A stretch of 64,000 nucleotides of DNA from Neobacillus sp. CF12 (GTDB taxonomy: Bacteria > Bacillota > Bacilli > Bacillales > Cytobacillaceae): contig NZ_JAUCEU010000007.1 of NCBI RefSeq assembly GCF_030348765.1, forward strand, positions 310,001 to 374,000, given 5' to 3'. Below, piece after piece: positions 1-8,805 of this stretch. Within the stretch, counting starts at the first letter, position 1, and each line of letters opens with the position of its first letter. Under the pieces are notes generated by a model. It was not told the origin of the DNA, did not search any database, and saw only the letters and a program-made list of their open reading frames with translations. A program made the translations under genes and the position numbers.

Positions 1-1
1 A

Positions 2-907
2 CAAGTGTTAATTGTTTTTAAGCGAATAGGAAATAAATTAGTTGTTCTAGGTGACCCGATAGGTGCAGAATCTTTAATTTCTAAGTCTATCAAAGAATTT
101 CAGGAGTACAGTGCAAGTAAGGGACTTAAGCCGATATTCTATCAAATCAGCCCACGATTCATGCATTTATATCATGATACTGGCTATCGTTTCTTTAAAT
201 TAGGGGAAGAAGGAATTGTAAATCTCCACAATTTTTCGATCGAGGGGAAGCAGGGTGCTAAATTACGAACTAGGTTGAATAAATTTGCTCGTAATTCTTT
301 TACGTTTAATGTAATCATGCCGCCTTATTCTAAGACTTTACTTTCAGAGCTAAAAGGAATATCAGATTCGTGGTTAGGGAACCAAAAGGAAAAAGGATTC
401 TCAGTCGTTTCATTTAGCGAGGAATATGTTTCTTGTTTTCCTATCGCGCTATTAAATGACCCAACCGGGAAGGTAGTTGCTTTTGCTACACTTGCAACTG
501 ATCACAAAAAATCAATCACCATCGACTTAATGAGAAAATTTCCAGATAGCCCACATGGAACGATGGATGTTTTGTTTATTCAAATCTTTAAGTGGGCAAA
601 AGAACACGGGTACCAGAATTGTAGCTTAGGAATGGCGCCACTTTCAAACGTAGGAGATTGCAAATACTCCTTCAAAAGTGAAAAACTGATTCGACTAGCC
701 TACCTGCACGGTAATACAATGTACAACTTCAAAGGACTCAAAGAATTTAAAAACAAATTCGCAAGCGGTTGGGAGCCTAAGTACCTGGCTTACAGAAAAA
801 CCTTCCTGCCAGTTGTCATCATCCAACTATTGCTCCTGGTCAACAGCACACCACATCCAAAAAACATCGTAGACAAAATCAAATACCTAATGAAAAAAAC
901 AGGATAA
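2..907 (+). CDS. mprF: MprF C-terminal part (phosphatidylglycerol lysyltransferase), 5' truncated by window edge
   Basis: The visible ~300 residues match the C-terminal cytosolic catalytic domain (DUF2156, double GNAT-like fold) of MprF, which transfers lysine from Lys-tRNA to phosphatidylglycerol and lowers the negative membrane charge that attracts cationic peptides. The stretch around 'LGDPIG' near the start, 'SIDLMRKFPDSPHGTMD'-like text mid-way and 'NCSLGMAPLS' are typical. Full MprF is about 850 residues with an N-terminal flippase of many membrane segments, so roughly two thirds of the gene lies upstream. The frame is open to the window edge, so a GTG at 5 is unlikely to be the real start. 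A hairpin follows the stop directly. Confidence 0.88.
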   Translation, partial: QVLIVFKRIGNKLVVLGDPIGAESLISKSIKEFQEYSASKGLKPIFYQISPRFMHLYHDTGYRFFKLGEEGIVNLHNFSIEGKQGAKLRTRLNKFARNSFTFNVIMPPYSKTLLSELKGISDSWLGNQKEKGFSVVSFSEEYVSCFPIALLNDPTGKVVAFATLATDHKKSITIDLMRKFPDSPHGTMDVLFIQIFKWAKEHGYQNCSLGMAPLSNVGDCKYSFKSEKLIRLAYLHGNTMYNFKGLKEFKNKFASGWEPKYLAYRKTFLPVVIIQLLLLVNSTPHPKNIVDKIKYLMKKTG

Positions 908-927
908 AGGTGCCATTAGGCGCCTTT
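906..927 (+). terminator. Hairpin terminator after mprF
   Basis: Inverted repeat AAAGGTGCC / GGCGCCTTT with an ATTA loop overlaps the mprF stop and ends in a short T run. It is a weak Rho-independent terminator. The following ~180 bases to the next gene show nothing else recognisable. Confidence 0.55.
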
Positions 928-1105
928 ATGTGCCTTAAAAACTTCAATTTTGATACCCACTATTGATGGCTAATGGTTTGCAAGTTCCCCGAAGAATTAT
1001 TACCTGGCCAGCTTTTAGATTTTCTCCAAATTCTCCTACTGCCAAAGCTAGCAAACAGTAGCAAACTTATTTAGCGCTTCAGTTTTTATTAATTTCAAAA
1101 TCAGG

Positions 1106-1357
1106 TCATTTTTCCATTTCATCATCTGTTTGCTCAGGAGTTCCATCGTGAATATCATGAAGGAAGCGTCTATTTTCTCGGTTTTTATAATCATTATTGC
1201 TCTCATTTACATTCGTTTTCCGATCATAGTGGACAGGACGGAAGTTAACATCATTCTCACGATTTAAAGCATCTCTCTTGTCAGCAGTGTTACATCCTGA
1301 TAAAAGGCTTATTAAAAGGAAATTAGTTAGAATTGTGATTTTCCATTTGAGTTTCAT
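1106..1357 (-). CDS. Small putative lipoprotein, function unknown
   Basis: An 83-residue protein with a basic N-terminus, a hydrophobic stretch at about 8-20 and a lipobox LLSGC, so it should be lipidated at Cys22 after signal peptidase II cleavage. The mature part is short, hydrophilic, and rich in Asn, Asp and Arg. GAGGAG sits 7 bases before the ATG. The composition recalls small spore or sporulation lipoproteins of Bacillus (YhcN/YlaJ type), but no family motif is clear enough to name it. It is transcribed alone, convergent with mprF. Confidence 0.6.
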   Translation of the reverse strand: MKLKWKITILTNFLLISLLSGCNTADKRDALNRENDVNFRPVHYDRKTNVNESNNDYKNRENRRFLHDIHDGTPEQTDDEMEK

Positions 1358-1452
1358 ACCATTACTCCTCGATTCTTTTATTGGGAATATTTTTACTATG
1401 TACGTACAACCATGTTTTTATCGAAAAATTGATTGTGTAAATATTTACAAAT

Positions 1453-1494
1453 AAAAAACCATTTGCAATCCTTAAATAAAGAATACAAATGGTT
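1453..1494 (-). terminator. Terminator of the SLC13-type permease gene (minus strand)
   Basis: Read on the minus strand, AACCATTTG and CAAATGGTT pair around a ~20-base loop and are followed by six T. It lies ~85 bases beyond the stop of the permease gene. Confidence 0.6.
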
Positions 1495-1578
1495 AAAATA
1501 ATGGAGTAAATTCTAAATAAGAGATTACCCTTGTATAAGATAACCCACTACTTGTCGTTCCATTATTTAATAAATGGA

Positions 1579-2730
1579 TTAGAATATTTTTAGGATTTTT
1601 AAAATTACATATGGAATCAATGTTAAAAAAGCTAAAAAAGAAAAGTTGTATAAGCTAAACTTTAGTAAATATTTTTTACCTTCGTTTGGATAGGAATGAA
1701 CATACAATTTATAGGAAATCACACTTGCCATCGAAGCAATAATGGTACCAAGTCCCCCAATATTTACTCCCAATAATAATGGTTTCCAATTTGGTGTGAA
1801 TTCTGCCAAAAGGATGGAGGCAGGGACATTACTTATAAATTGGCTTAAAAGAATAGAACTGAAATATATGGATGCAGAGTCTTTCAAACTAGCACTTGCC
1901 AGTGTATGGACGGCACTTGTGTTGGATATATTCCCCACAAAAATAAAAAAACAGATAAAGGTTAACAATAGCAAATAATCAATTTTAAACAAAAGCTTAC
2001 GATTTAAAATCACAACAGCCATTAATGTGATTATAAATGCAACTTGGTAATGGATTATACCAAAAATGGAGGCGATGATGATAACTATAATTATGCCCCA
2101 TATGACCGTTTTCTTTGGTTCTATAATCTGAATCGGTGCGATTTCTATCTTTAAATCCTTTTTTTTAAGTCTTCGCATGAAGAAATATAAAGAAATGATT
2201 CCCAGAATAGCTAGTGGCAGAACCGTCATGAAAAAGGCAATTGGATTTAATAAGTAAAAAGAATAAATAAACAAATTTTGCGGATTTCCCATGGGTGTTA
2301 GACTGCTGCCGATATTTGCAGCGATTGTTTGTAATATAATTGTTTCCATCATAGGCAGTTTCGTTTTCCTGCTAATTACAAGGGTTAGCGGAACGAATGT
2401 AAGTAATGCCACATCGTTTGTAACAACCATGGAGCTGAAAAAGCATAACGATATAAGAATGGCTGAAACTGATTTACTATTACTGCATTTATTTAAAAGC
2501 GAAATAGCGAATTTGTCTAATACTCTTAATTCCTCGAAAGCCTTGATGGCTAGCATCAGGTTAAATAAACTAATCAATACGGGAAAATTTAGATATTCAA
2601 TTTTTGGAGATTGGAACAAACTGGTTCCCATTGCTAAAACAAAAGAAATGGTAAAAATCATGTCTTTTTTAAGAAAACTTAGATTAAACTTGATTCTTCT
2701 TTTATTTTGAATTAATACAGACTCTTTCAC
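1579..2730 (-). CDS. SLC13/ArsB-NhaD-type anion permease (ion transporter superfamily)
   Basis: 383 residues with about ten hydrophobic helices. The text around 'VTNDVALLTFVPL' (near residue 103) and 'GSSLTPMGNPQNLF' (near 140) matches the two re-entrant/TM motifs of the ion-transporter superfamily that holds DASS carboxylate carriers, ArsB and NhaD. It should move a small anion (dicarboxylate, citrate, arsenite or similar) across the membrane; the substrate cannot be read from sequence. The start is a GTG with a GGTGAT-like site upstream. It is transcribed alone, divergent from the DinB-fold gene. Confidence 0.72.
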   Translation of the reverse strand: MKESVLIQNKRRIKFNLSFLKKDMIFTISFVLAMGTSLFQSPKIEYLNFPVLISLFNLMLAIKAFEELRVLDKFAISLLNKCSNSKSVSAILISLCFFSSMVVTNDVALLTFVPLTLVISRKTKLPMMETIILQTIAANIGSSLTPMGNPQNLFIYSFYLLNPIAFFMTVLPLAILGIISLYFFMRRLKKKDLKIEIAPIQIIEPKKTVIWGIIIVIIIASIFGIIHYQVAFIITLMAVVILNRKLLFKIDYLLLLTFICFFIFVGNISNTSAVHTLASASLKDSASIYFSSILLSQFISNVPASILLAEFTPNWKPLLLGVNIGGLGTIIASMASVISYKLYVHSYPNEGKKYLLKFSLYNFSFLAFLTLIPYVILKILKIF

Positions 2731-2905
2731 ATGACATCACCGATAATTGTGTTTGATAGATTTATGGAACATTTACAACGTAATGATTCTATCATGGTGC
2801 TAACTTTTTGGGAATCAAAAGAAAAGAAGGTGGGGAATTTTGTGTTAGGTGTGGAAATGGTATATTATGCTACTGTACAGAAAAAATTGTAATGGAGGAA
2901 ATGGA

Positions 2906-3409
2906 ATGTATACTTCTATCTCGAATTTTATTGAAGAATGGAATCAAGAAGCAGCTTCAACTCAAAAGGTGTTAGATGCATTAACGGATGAATCGCTGCA
3001 ACAAAAAGTTTCAGCTGACGACCGTTCATTAGGTGCAATTGCATGGCACATTGTTTCCAGTACACCAGGAATGCTGATTGAGTTTGGTGTAACTGTTGAA
3101 TCGGTACAAAATGAAAACAGTGTTCCAACGTCAGCAAGAGAAATCGCTGAGACTTTTAGAAATGTTAGCGCTAACACAAGTAAAGCGATCGGCGAACAAT
3201 GGACGGATGAAACCTTAGCTGAAATGAAAAATGTATTTGGAATGGAATTACAAAAGGCAGCGACTCTTAATATGCTCATCAAGCATATTGTTCACCATCG
3301 TGGGCAAATGACTGTCCTTATGCGTCAAGCAGGGTTACAGGTTCCTGGAATTTATGGTCCTTCAAGAGAAGAATGGAGCAAAATGGGAATGGAAGCACCG
3401 TCTATCTAA
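2906..3409 (+). CDS. DinB-fold (YfiT/DinB superfamily) protein
   Basis: 167 residues from the ATG at 2906, chosen because GGAGG lies 7 bases upstream; an upstream in-frame GTG would add 19 unlikely residues. The four-helix DinB fold is suggested by the spacing of 'IAWHIV' (about residue 45) and 'IKHIVHHRGQM' (about 125), where His residues at helix 2 and an HxxxH-like pair in helix 4 bind a divalent metal in the family. Members are often thiol-dependent transferases or hydrolases, or damage-inducible proteins of unknown role. It is monocistronic with its own terminator. Confidence 0.75.
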   Translation: MYTSISNFIEEWNQEAASTQKVLDALTDESLQQKVSADDRSLGAIAWHIVSSTPGMLIEFGVTVESVQNENSVPTSAREIAETFRNVSANTSKAIGEQWTDETLAEMKNVFGMELQKAATLNMLIKHIVHHRGQMTVLMRQAGLQVPGIYGPSREEWSKMGMEAPSI

Positions 3410-3429
3410 GAATTACATAGCTTGTATGG

Positions 3430-3459
3430 TAAGCACTCAGAATCTGGGTGCTTATTTTT
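3430..3459 (+). terminator. Terminator after DinB-fold gene
   Basis: TAAGCACTC pairs with GGGTGCTTA across a 7-base loop, followed by five T. Confidence 0.75.
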
Positions 3460-3628
3460 GTCAAAACACCCCCAATTGTAACTATATCGAATGAAATCCT
3501 AATCCCCTGATTTTTGACAAATCTCTCAGACTTTTGATGTATTTTTTAAAAATGAAGGGCAAATCACCATTTTTGGATGTATAATAGATTCTTGTGTTGT
3601 TCTATTAAAAATAAGGAGGTAAATTTTG

Positions 3629-4009
3629 ATGGAATGGACTTTAATTGGATTGTTTCTGTTATCCGCATTATTGCTAGGATTTTCATTATTTAAGTCATAT
3701 CGTGACTCTAAAGTAGAAAAAAAGCAAATTGATTTAGTACATGTATCCATGATGAAAGAAATCAATAGCATCCAAGACACAATCCGAGATATCGAGCTTG
3801 ATATAGAAGTAGTTATAAATGAAGCTGGTATTCAACTTTCTCCAGAGCGGAAGCTTTTCATTCGTGAAGTAATAGACCTATATAGACGTAATTACTCGAT
3901 TGAAAGCATCGCTGAGAAAAAAGAAGTGCCAGAAACGGAAATTGAACAGCTGCTAGCACCTTTTCTGAAAATAAAGGATGAAGGGGGACTAGTTGCCAAT
4001 GCGAATTAA
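3629..4009 (+). CDS. Membrane-anchored small protein, function unknown
   Basis: 126 residues. One N-terminal membrane segment (about 4-20) is followed by a charged helical region likely to form a coiled coil (about 25-65) and a C-terminal segment 'YSIESIAEKKEVPETEIEQLL' that looks like a degenerate helix-turn-helix of the kind that ends several Bacillus membrane proteins. The ATG at 3629 is 9 bases from AAGGAGG; a TTG three bases earlier is possible. It overlaps the next gene by about ten bases, so the two are translationally coupled and probably work together. Confidence 0.6.
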   Translation: MEWTLIGLFLLSALLLGFSLFKSYRDSKVEKKQIDLVHVSMMKEINSIQDTIRDIELDIEVVINEAGIQLSPERKLFIREVIDLYRRNYSIESIAEKKEVPETEIEQLLAPFLKIKDEGGLVANAN

Positions 4010-4472
4010 TCTATTGAGCAGCTTTGCAGCAGGAATTTTAATTTCTACCACGATTTGTGGCGTTGTTTATTTTTCTGATACTACTACTACTACTCAAAAA
4101 GCTTCTGCCAAATCTTCTGAAAAAGTTCAACTAACTGCAACACAGATGAAAGATAAACTTGAATCTGAAGGATATGTTGTTCAAACGAAGGAAGAACTTG
4201 AAAAAACGTTACAAGCTGCAAAAGGTACTGAAACAAAAGCGGCTGAACCAAAAGAAAAGGCTGTAACTCAAGTTGTCGTCAATGTAGCAGATGGAATGAC
4301 GAGTATTGATGTCGCAAACGTACTTTTACAAGCAAAATTAATCCCTGATGCTTTCAAATTCACTCAGGATATTGAAGCTAGAGGGCTGCAAAACGCTTTA
4401 CGTCCAGGTTCTTTTACCGTCACTAGCGACATGTCTTACGACCAAATCATCGCGACCATTTTTACAAATTAA
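3999..4472 (+). CDS. MltG N-terminal-like (LysM-like) domain protein without the catalytic domain
   Basis: 157 residues: an N-terminal membrane segment (about 4-24), a low-complexity Thr/Lys/Glu linker, and a C-terminal block from 'VVNVADGMTSIDVANVLLQAKLI' to 'LRPGSFTVTSDMSYDQIIATI'. That block resembles the LysM-like substrate-binding subdomain at the front of endolytic transglycosylase MltG (YceG family). The catalytic domain with its Glu is absent, so it cannot be a lytic enzyme by itself; it may bind peptidoglycan or regulate the wall machinery. The start is ATG 3999 or the TTG six bases earlier; both follow a GGGGG site inside the upstream gene. Confidence 0.65.
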   Translation: MRINLLSSFAAGILISTTICGVVYFSDTTTTTQKASAKSSEKVQLTATQMKDKLESEGYVVQTKEELEKTLQAAKGTETKAAEPKEKAVTQVVVNVADGMTSIDVANVLLQAKLIPDAFKFTQDIEARGLQNALRPGSFTVTSDMSYDQIIATIFTN

Positions 4473-4485
4473 ATAACTAAAATTT

Positions 4486-4515
4486 AGCTGCTCTCTACGG
4501 GGCGGCTTTTCTTTT
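4486..4515 (+). terminator. Terminator after the MltG-like fragment gene
   Basis: AGCTGCTC pairs with GGGCGGCT (with G-T pairs), then a T-rich tract. Confidence 0.65.
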
Positions 4516-4592
4516 TGGTGGAATCTACTCGTATATTCCAAGATTACTTCAATATGATAAAATAAAACTATTATATACGGGGGAGCTATCAA

Positions 4593-6134
4593 ATGGAACA
4601 AAAATCCTACTTCTATCAATTTATTGAGCCTATTTCTAAAGAACTAGCTCTTGTAGCAAGAGAATTAGAAAATAGTATTTTTTCCAGCCCAAGGACCATG
4701 CTGACACATGCCCGTGTTTTTGTAGAAAATATTTTGCAGCAGGTGATTACGATAGAACAATTGCCGCATGATCCTCGTGCAAACTTAAAAGATCAACTTG
4801 ATATGCTTAGCGATAAAGGTTATTTATTTAAAGAAATTCTGGATGCGTTGCATTTAGTGAGGCAAAGTGGAAATCAAGCCGCACATGATTCAAGAGTGTT
4901 TCGTTTTTCTGAAGCGCTGCTATCTTGGGAGGCATTATACAAAATCGTTAAATGGTATGTAGAGGTGTATGGTCCAGTAGATATTACCGTTCCGGATTAT
5001 CAGGATCCATCACCAATAATGGAAAAAAGATATGATATGACTGAACTGGAAATAAGACTCAAGTCACTTGAAGAACTTCTGGCTAATTCAGTTCAAAAGC
5101 TCACCACTGAGACTGCACATGCAGAAGCAGCGGTTAGTATTGAAACACCTTCTGCCATTGAGGAAGAGGTAAATCCAGGATTCACTCCTATTCGTACGAT
5201 ATCGTTTAATGGCAAACACCTAGAGGTTCCATACTTTCTTCGGGATGCCTTTTTACTGCCGCAACGATTTGATAAATCCGAAACCTTTCTTATTAGATTA
5301 GGTGCTGAGCAACAAGCAAGGATCATAAGTGAATTGCCAAGTAATCTGGCAGGTCTTCACAAACATGTTAAACGATACAGTGAAAAGAATGATGAAATAC
5401 TGTTTGAAGAGTTAAGAACTTTTATTGAGGAAGAAAAAGTCAGAAGGCAGCTTTCACACGAACGACCAGGGGAATTGTTCTTCTTTTACAAAGCTGACCA
5501 TATTGTTGTTACAGAGGAACTTTCAAAGGTTCTACTTACCGCATCTGAATTTTTCGGTATTCCGAGCTTATTAAGACAATTAAATGAGGATCAAATTGAA
5601 TGTGTCGGTCAGCTTCCTAAGGAACTTGTGATTCTGGCAAAATACGAAAATGTTGGTATTGGAACTGTTGAAAAGCTGTTTGAGCAATTGAAGAAAAAAG
5701 CCAATGAAAAAACTGGAGCATCTGAGCCGGTAGAGGAGTCCGTTCAAACAAGTAATAAAAAATGGGATTCTTTGTATATCAATGTAAAGCTTGGGAAAGG
5801 CAACACGGTTATTCGGGGAGAAAGTGTTCCTGCACTTTGGAAAGAAGGTTTAAATTGGATTGAAGATCACCATCTTCCTCTACATCAATTTGTCAAAGAA
5901 GGTGTTGTCCTTGGTGCAACGGATAATGGTAAACGTTTTGCAATAGCACTTCAACCAGTTCATAAAGATAAGAGGCCGTTTACTCAAAAGCATACCTATC
6001 ATTCTAAACGAACTGAGACTACCTATTATCTTGAAACCAAGATCAATCCTAAATCTGGACTAGAAACCCTCGCCAAACTCCTTATCCGTTTAGGCGTAGA
6101 GGTGAAAATTCCATTATTAGAAGGTACTGATTGA
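4593..6134 (+). CDS. DUF4145-type domain protein, function unknown
   Basis: 513 residues, soluble, with no signal peptide. The N-terminal ~140 residues carry 'ARVFVENILQQV...' and 'ALHLVRQSGNQAAHD', the pattern of the DUF4145/HsdR N-terminal helical domain, found on restriction-type nucleases and on stand-alone proteins. The rest lacks a nuclease or helicase motif I can recognise: a low-complexity linker (about 160-200), a middle segment with repeated 'LPxxLxxLxKxxKR/E' helices, and a C-terminal domain from about 390 starting 'WDSLYINVKLGKG'. It has a GGGGAG ribosome site and its own terminator. No restriction-modification or defence partner is adjacent. Confidence 0.6.
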   Translation: MEQKSYFYQFIEPISKELALVARELENSIFSSPRTMLTHARVFVENILQQVITIEQLPHDPRANLKDQLDMLSDKGYLFKEILDALHLVRQSGNQAAHDSRVFRFSEALLSWEALYKIVKWYVEVYGPVDITVPDYQDPSPIMEKRYDMTELEIRLKSLEELLANSVQKLTTETAHAEAAVSIETPSAIEEEVNPGFTPIRTISFNGKHLEVPYFLRDAFLLPQRFDKSETFLIRLGAEQQARIISELPSNLAGLHKHVKRYSEKNDEILFEELRTFIEEEKVRRQLSHERPGELFFFYKADHIVVTEELSKVLLTASEFFGIPSLLRQLNEDQIECVGQLPKELVILAKYENVGIGTVEKLFEQLKKKANEKTGASEPVEESVQTSNKKWDSLYINVKLGKGNTVIRGESVPALWKEGLNWIEDHHLPLHQFVKEGVVLGATDNGKRFAIALQPVHKDKRPFTQKHTYHSKRTETTYYLETKINPKSGLETLAKLLIRLGVEVKIPLLEGTD

Positions 6135-6143
6135 TTAGATATT

Positions 6144-6178
6144 ACTGACATTCTTTCATAAAGGATGTCAGTTTTTTT
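6144..6178 (+). terminator. Terminator after the DUF4145-type gene
   Basis: ACTGACATTCT pairs with AGGATGTCAGT, followed by seven T. Confidence 0.8.
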
Positions 6179-6290
6179 ATTTTTCTAAAAAATAGAGTGT
6201 ACCCATGAAACCAGAAGAGTTATAATTGGAATAAATTTAGAGTATCGAAATAATGTAAGAAGATATTCTAACTAAAAGGTGTTGGAGAGA

Positions 6291-7631
6291 ATGAAAAAAG
6301 TAGAAGAAAATCTAAGTATGAAATCCTTGTTCATCTTTTTTATCCCATTAGGATTATCTGCGAGCCTTGTGACAATTTCCCATATTATTATCAACAGTAC
6401 ATTAGTTAGAGCAGAAAACTCTGAATTTATTTTGGCAAGTTATGCGATTGCCATGAGTTTGTTTGTTATAACAGAACGGCTAGGAAATTTGCTGCGTCAA
6501 ACTTGTTCATCATTGGTGAGAGATAAAGATTCCTATAAATTAATGTCCCATTTTGCCTTTTACCTAATCTTTTGTTTAATGTTGGTAGCCATTTCCGTTG
6601 CCTATACACCGGTAGGAGATTTTATTTTTGCTAAAATTTTTGGAGCTAAAGTATCGATGGTGGATGATATTAAGCGCATTTACCAAGTACTTATCTTTGT
6701 TACGATTTTTTCTGCCCTTCGTTGTTTAGCCCAAGGAATCATTATCTATAACCGACAAACGAAATGGTTAACCATTGGAATGGTGATAAGGCTTGCTGCC
6801 ATGTATTTGTTGTCTTTATATTTCATTCACAGTGGTCATATTACAGGAACATCTGGTGCAATCATTTTCTTAATTGGGATGATGATTGAATGTTTCATCA
6901 GTTTTATTGAAGCGAGGAGTTTAGTTCGCAAAATGCCTGCGAAACATGAGCTACATATAGGGTCTAAGAAAACGATATTAAAATTTTATAGTCCGCTAAT
7001 GTTTTCTTCTGTTATTGTCGTTATGATTGGCCCTGCAATCAATATTTCTCTAGGGAAAACCGTTAATATTGAACTTGCTATTGCAAGTTACGCCATCGCC
7101 TTGAGTGTAACTCAATTGATTTTAAGTTTTTTCACCTATATCCATCAAATTGTCATCAATTTTTATGGAGAACATAATACCCTGGTGAAAAAATTCACAC
7201 TTGTGGTCGGTTTTGTCCCCTTTATATTAGTGGGGGTATTATCCTTTACTCCGCTAGGAAGTATATTTCTGGAGCATGTGATTGGGGTAAACGGCAGACT
7301 GTTAGATGCAAGTTTACAAGTGCTGAAAGTTACGATGTTAATGGCGCTTGTGTTTCCGTTTGTCGATTACTTCAATGGCTTATTGATGGTCTATAAGCAA
7401 ACAAAAGTAACGATTTTTTCACAGTCAGCGAATTTCGTTGTTACCTTGATTGCGTTAATCATCGGCGTTAATTTTGCCTCACAATGGAATGGATCAATTG
7501 GTGCCATAGCACTATCGCTTGGTTTTTTAGCAGAGTTAATGGTTGTCAGCAGTTTTGTCCAGGCAATAGAAGGGAAACCAATGTTTCGAATAAAAGGTTT
7601 ATCGAGAGCAGGGAAGAATAATAGTGTTTGA
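6291..7631 (+). CDS. MatE/MOP-superfamily exporter, ANK-like branch
   Basis: About 446 residues, almost entirely hydrophobic, with twelve or more predicted membrane helices in two related halves. Each half holds a similar 'xxASYAIAxSxxxxxE/Q' segment (about residues 45 and 265), as expected for the internal duplication of the MOP flippase/exporter superfamily (MATE, polysaccharide flippases, progressive-ankylosis proteins). The substrate is unknown. The ATG at 6291 follows AAGGTG by 9 bases; an in-frame GTG at 6279 is an alternative. It is monocistronic and converges on the S1C protease gene. Confidence 0.65.
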   Translation: MKKVEENLSMKSLFIFFIPLGLSASLVTISHIIINSTLVRAENSEFILASYAIAMSLFVITERLGNLLRQTCSSLVRDKDSYKLMSHFAFYLIFCLMLVAISVAYTPVGDFIFAKIFGAKVSMVDDIKRIYQVLIFVTIFSALRCLAQGIIIYNRQTKWLTIGMVIRLAAMYLLSLYFIHSGHITGTSGAIIFLIGMMIECFISFIEARSLVRKMPAKHELHIGSKKTILKFYSPLMFSSVIVVMIGPAINISLGKTVNIELAIASYAIALSVTQLILSFFTYIHQIVINFYGEHNTLVKKFTLVVGFVPFILVGVLSFTPLGSIFLEHVIGVNGRLLDASLQVLKVTMLMALVFPFVDYFNGLLMVYKQTKVTIFSQSANFVVTLIALIIGVNFASQWNGSIGAIALSLGFLAELMVVSSFVQAIEGKPMFRIKGLSRAGKNNSV

Positions 7632-7655
7632 TAAGATTACTTAGTTCATTAAAAC

Positions 7656-7682
7656 AGACCTCATGAACACTTCATGAGGTCT
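7656..7682. terminator. Bidirectional hairpin between convergent genes
   Basis: Perfect 11-base arms AGACCTCATGA / TCATGAGGTCT around a 5-base loop, between the stops of the exporter and the S1C protease gene. T-rich flanks on both sides suit it to either strand. Confidence 0.7.
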
Positions 7683-7706
7683 ATTGACGCTATCTTACAA
7701 AAGCCA

Positions 7707-8516
7707 TTATTCAAGTATCTTATCTACGATTTCCTTTATGTGATAGGAAGGGATGGCAACGCCAACAATTTCTTTTGCCTCTATTTCAGGATTTTGCAAG
7801 GTAGCAAAAATGACACCAATCACCTCACCATTTTGATTCAAGACTGGGCTGCCACTGTTCCCTTTATAAATAGGGGCTTCAATCATCATTACCGGAACCT
7901 TCCAGTCAACTAACTGGACTTTTCCAACTATCGTGCCTTCGTTGGCTATTTGGGTAAAAGCTAACGGATTTCCGATAAATAATATTTTCTCTCCTGCCCA
8001 ATTTTCCCAGCCTTTTTCATTAGATACCGGGAGATAAGGGAGGTTTTCAGCATCGATATCTATAATCGCAACATCAATTCCAGGATTCCTCAAGATAACT
8101 TTGCCAGCATATGAATCTCCAGATTTGAAATGAACATTTACTCTATTCGTTCGTGCGACAACATGTTCATTGGTCACAATGAATCCATCAGCTGTAACGG
8201 TAAAGCCAGTTCCTTTCGTTCCGTCCCATTCAATTGTCACAACCGATTTTTTGTATTCTTTCACTTCAGGCTGTTTTGATAATTGATTAGATACTTTAAC
8301 AAATTCGATAGCAGGGAGGTTGAAAATATTAATCCACACCTCTAAACCGCTTATTAAAAGAGCCAGAACTAGCAATGAACTAACCATTTTTACAATGGAT
8401 TTGTTTCGCTTTTTCTTCTTCCGTTTTTCTTCTTGCCATTCCTGATCATCTTCTGGCATGAAAAAAGCTTCCCAATTTATTTCTTCTTCCGTTTGTTTTT
8501 GATCCTTATCATCCAC
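7707..8516 (-). CDS. Membrane-anchored S1C (HtrA/DegP-type) serine protease without PDZ domain
   Basis: About 269 residues from a GTG at 8516, chosen because GAGGG lies 7 bases upstream; a TTG two codons earlier is possible. An acidic, then lysine-rich cytosolic tail (to ~40) precedes one membrane segment (~42-63). The trypsin-like domain carries the triad His in 'TNEHVV' (~118), Asp in 'GIDVAIID' (~148) and Ser in 'GNSGSP' (~221). There is no PDZ domain, so it is shorter than HtrA/HtrB. It should cleave or sense misfolded proteins at the outer membrane face. It is monocistronic. Confidence 0.82.
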   Translation of the reverse strand: MDDKDQKQTEEEINWEAFFMPEDDQEWQEEKRKKKKRNKSIVKMVSSLLVLALLISGLEVWINIFNLPAIEFVKVSNQLSKQPEVKEYKKSVVTIEWDGTKGTGFTVTADGFIVTNEHVVARTNRVNVHFKSGDSYAGKVILRNPGIDVAIIDIDAENLPYLPVSNEKGWENWAGEKILFIGNPLAFTQIANEGTIVGKVQLVDWKVPVMMIEAPIYKGNSGSPVLNQNGEVIGVIFATLQNPEIEAKEIVGVAIPSYHIKEIVDKILE

Positions 8517-8606
8517 ATTCAATCCCTCATTACCATTTGTATATTCCTATTATATCTTAGGAATTAACGATTGTATCTTTACCGCATTTATAAAATAGAA
8601 TCCGTT

Positions 8607-8635
8607 TTGATATTAAGTACAGAATATGTTAGAAT
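8607..8635 (+). promoter_or_regulatory. SigA-type promoter of the macrolide-leader/efflux unit
   Basis: TTGATA, 17 bases, TAGAAT. The predicted start near 8642 gives a ~280-base leader before the efflux gene, room for the leader peptide and attenuator below. Confidence 0.65.
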
Positions 8636-8659
8636 AAATTCTAACTTATAAGAAATGGA

Positions 8660-8784
8660 GGTTTTCCCTTTGACTGCGTCTATGAGACTACGATTCCCGG
8701 CTTTGAACTGTTAATTGAATAGGTTCAGGGACTTTGCTTTCTTAGCAGAGTACGGGAGTGGTCTGTCTATTTTTAGGGAAACCT
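8660..8784 (+). promoter_or_regulatory. Nested leader RNA structure overlapping the leader peptide
   Basis: Three nested pairings are visible. Outer: AGGTTTTCCC near the leader ribosome site (8659-8668) with AGGGAAACCT (8775-8784), one bulge. Middle: ATTCCCG over leader codons 8-10 (8693-8699) with CGGGAGT (8753-8759). Inner: ACTTTGCT / AGCAGAGT (8731-8751) around TTCTT. A ribosome stalled on the Arg-Leu-Arg codons would disrupt the middle stem. CCCTTTG at 8666-8672 can also pair with CAGAGGG at 8805-8811, which would compete with the terminator. Which fold is used is an inference. Confidence 0.6.
8670..8714 (+). CDS. ErmD-type macrolide-arrest leader peptide (14 codons)
   Basis: TTG start, 8 bases after a perfect GGAGG (8657-8661), encoding MTASMRLRFPALNC then TAA. 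As I recall it, the ErmD leader reads MTHSMRLRFPTLNQ, so 11 of 14 positions agree, including the Arg-Leu-Arg arrest motif at residues 6-8. The leader reported for mef(E)/mel begins MTASMRLR. In those systems a macrolide in the exit tunnel stalls the ribosome at Arg-Leu-Arg and changes the fold of the downstream RNA. It sits ~210 bases before an MFS efflux gene, with an attenuator between them. Induction by macrolides here is inferred. Confidence 0.85.
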   Translation: MTASMRLRFPALNC

Positions 8785-8805
8785 TTATTTTACGATGTTG
8801 TAAAC

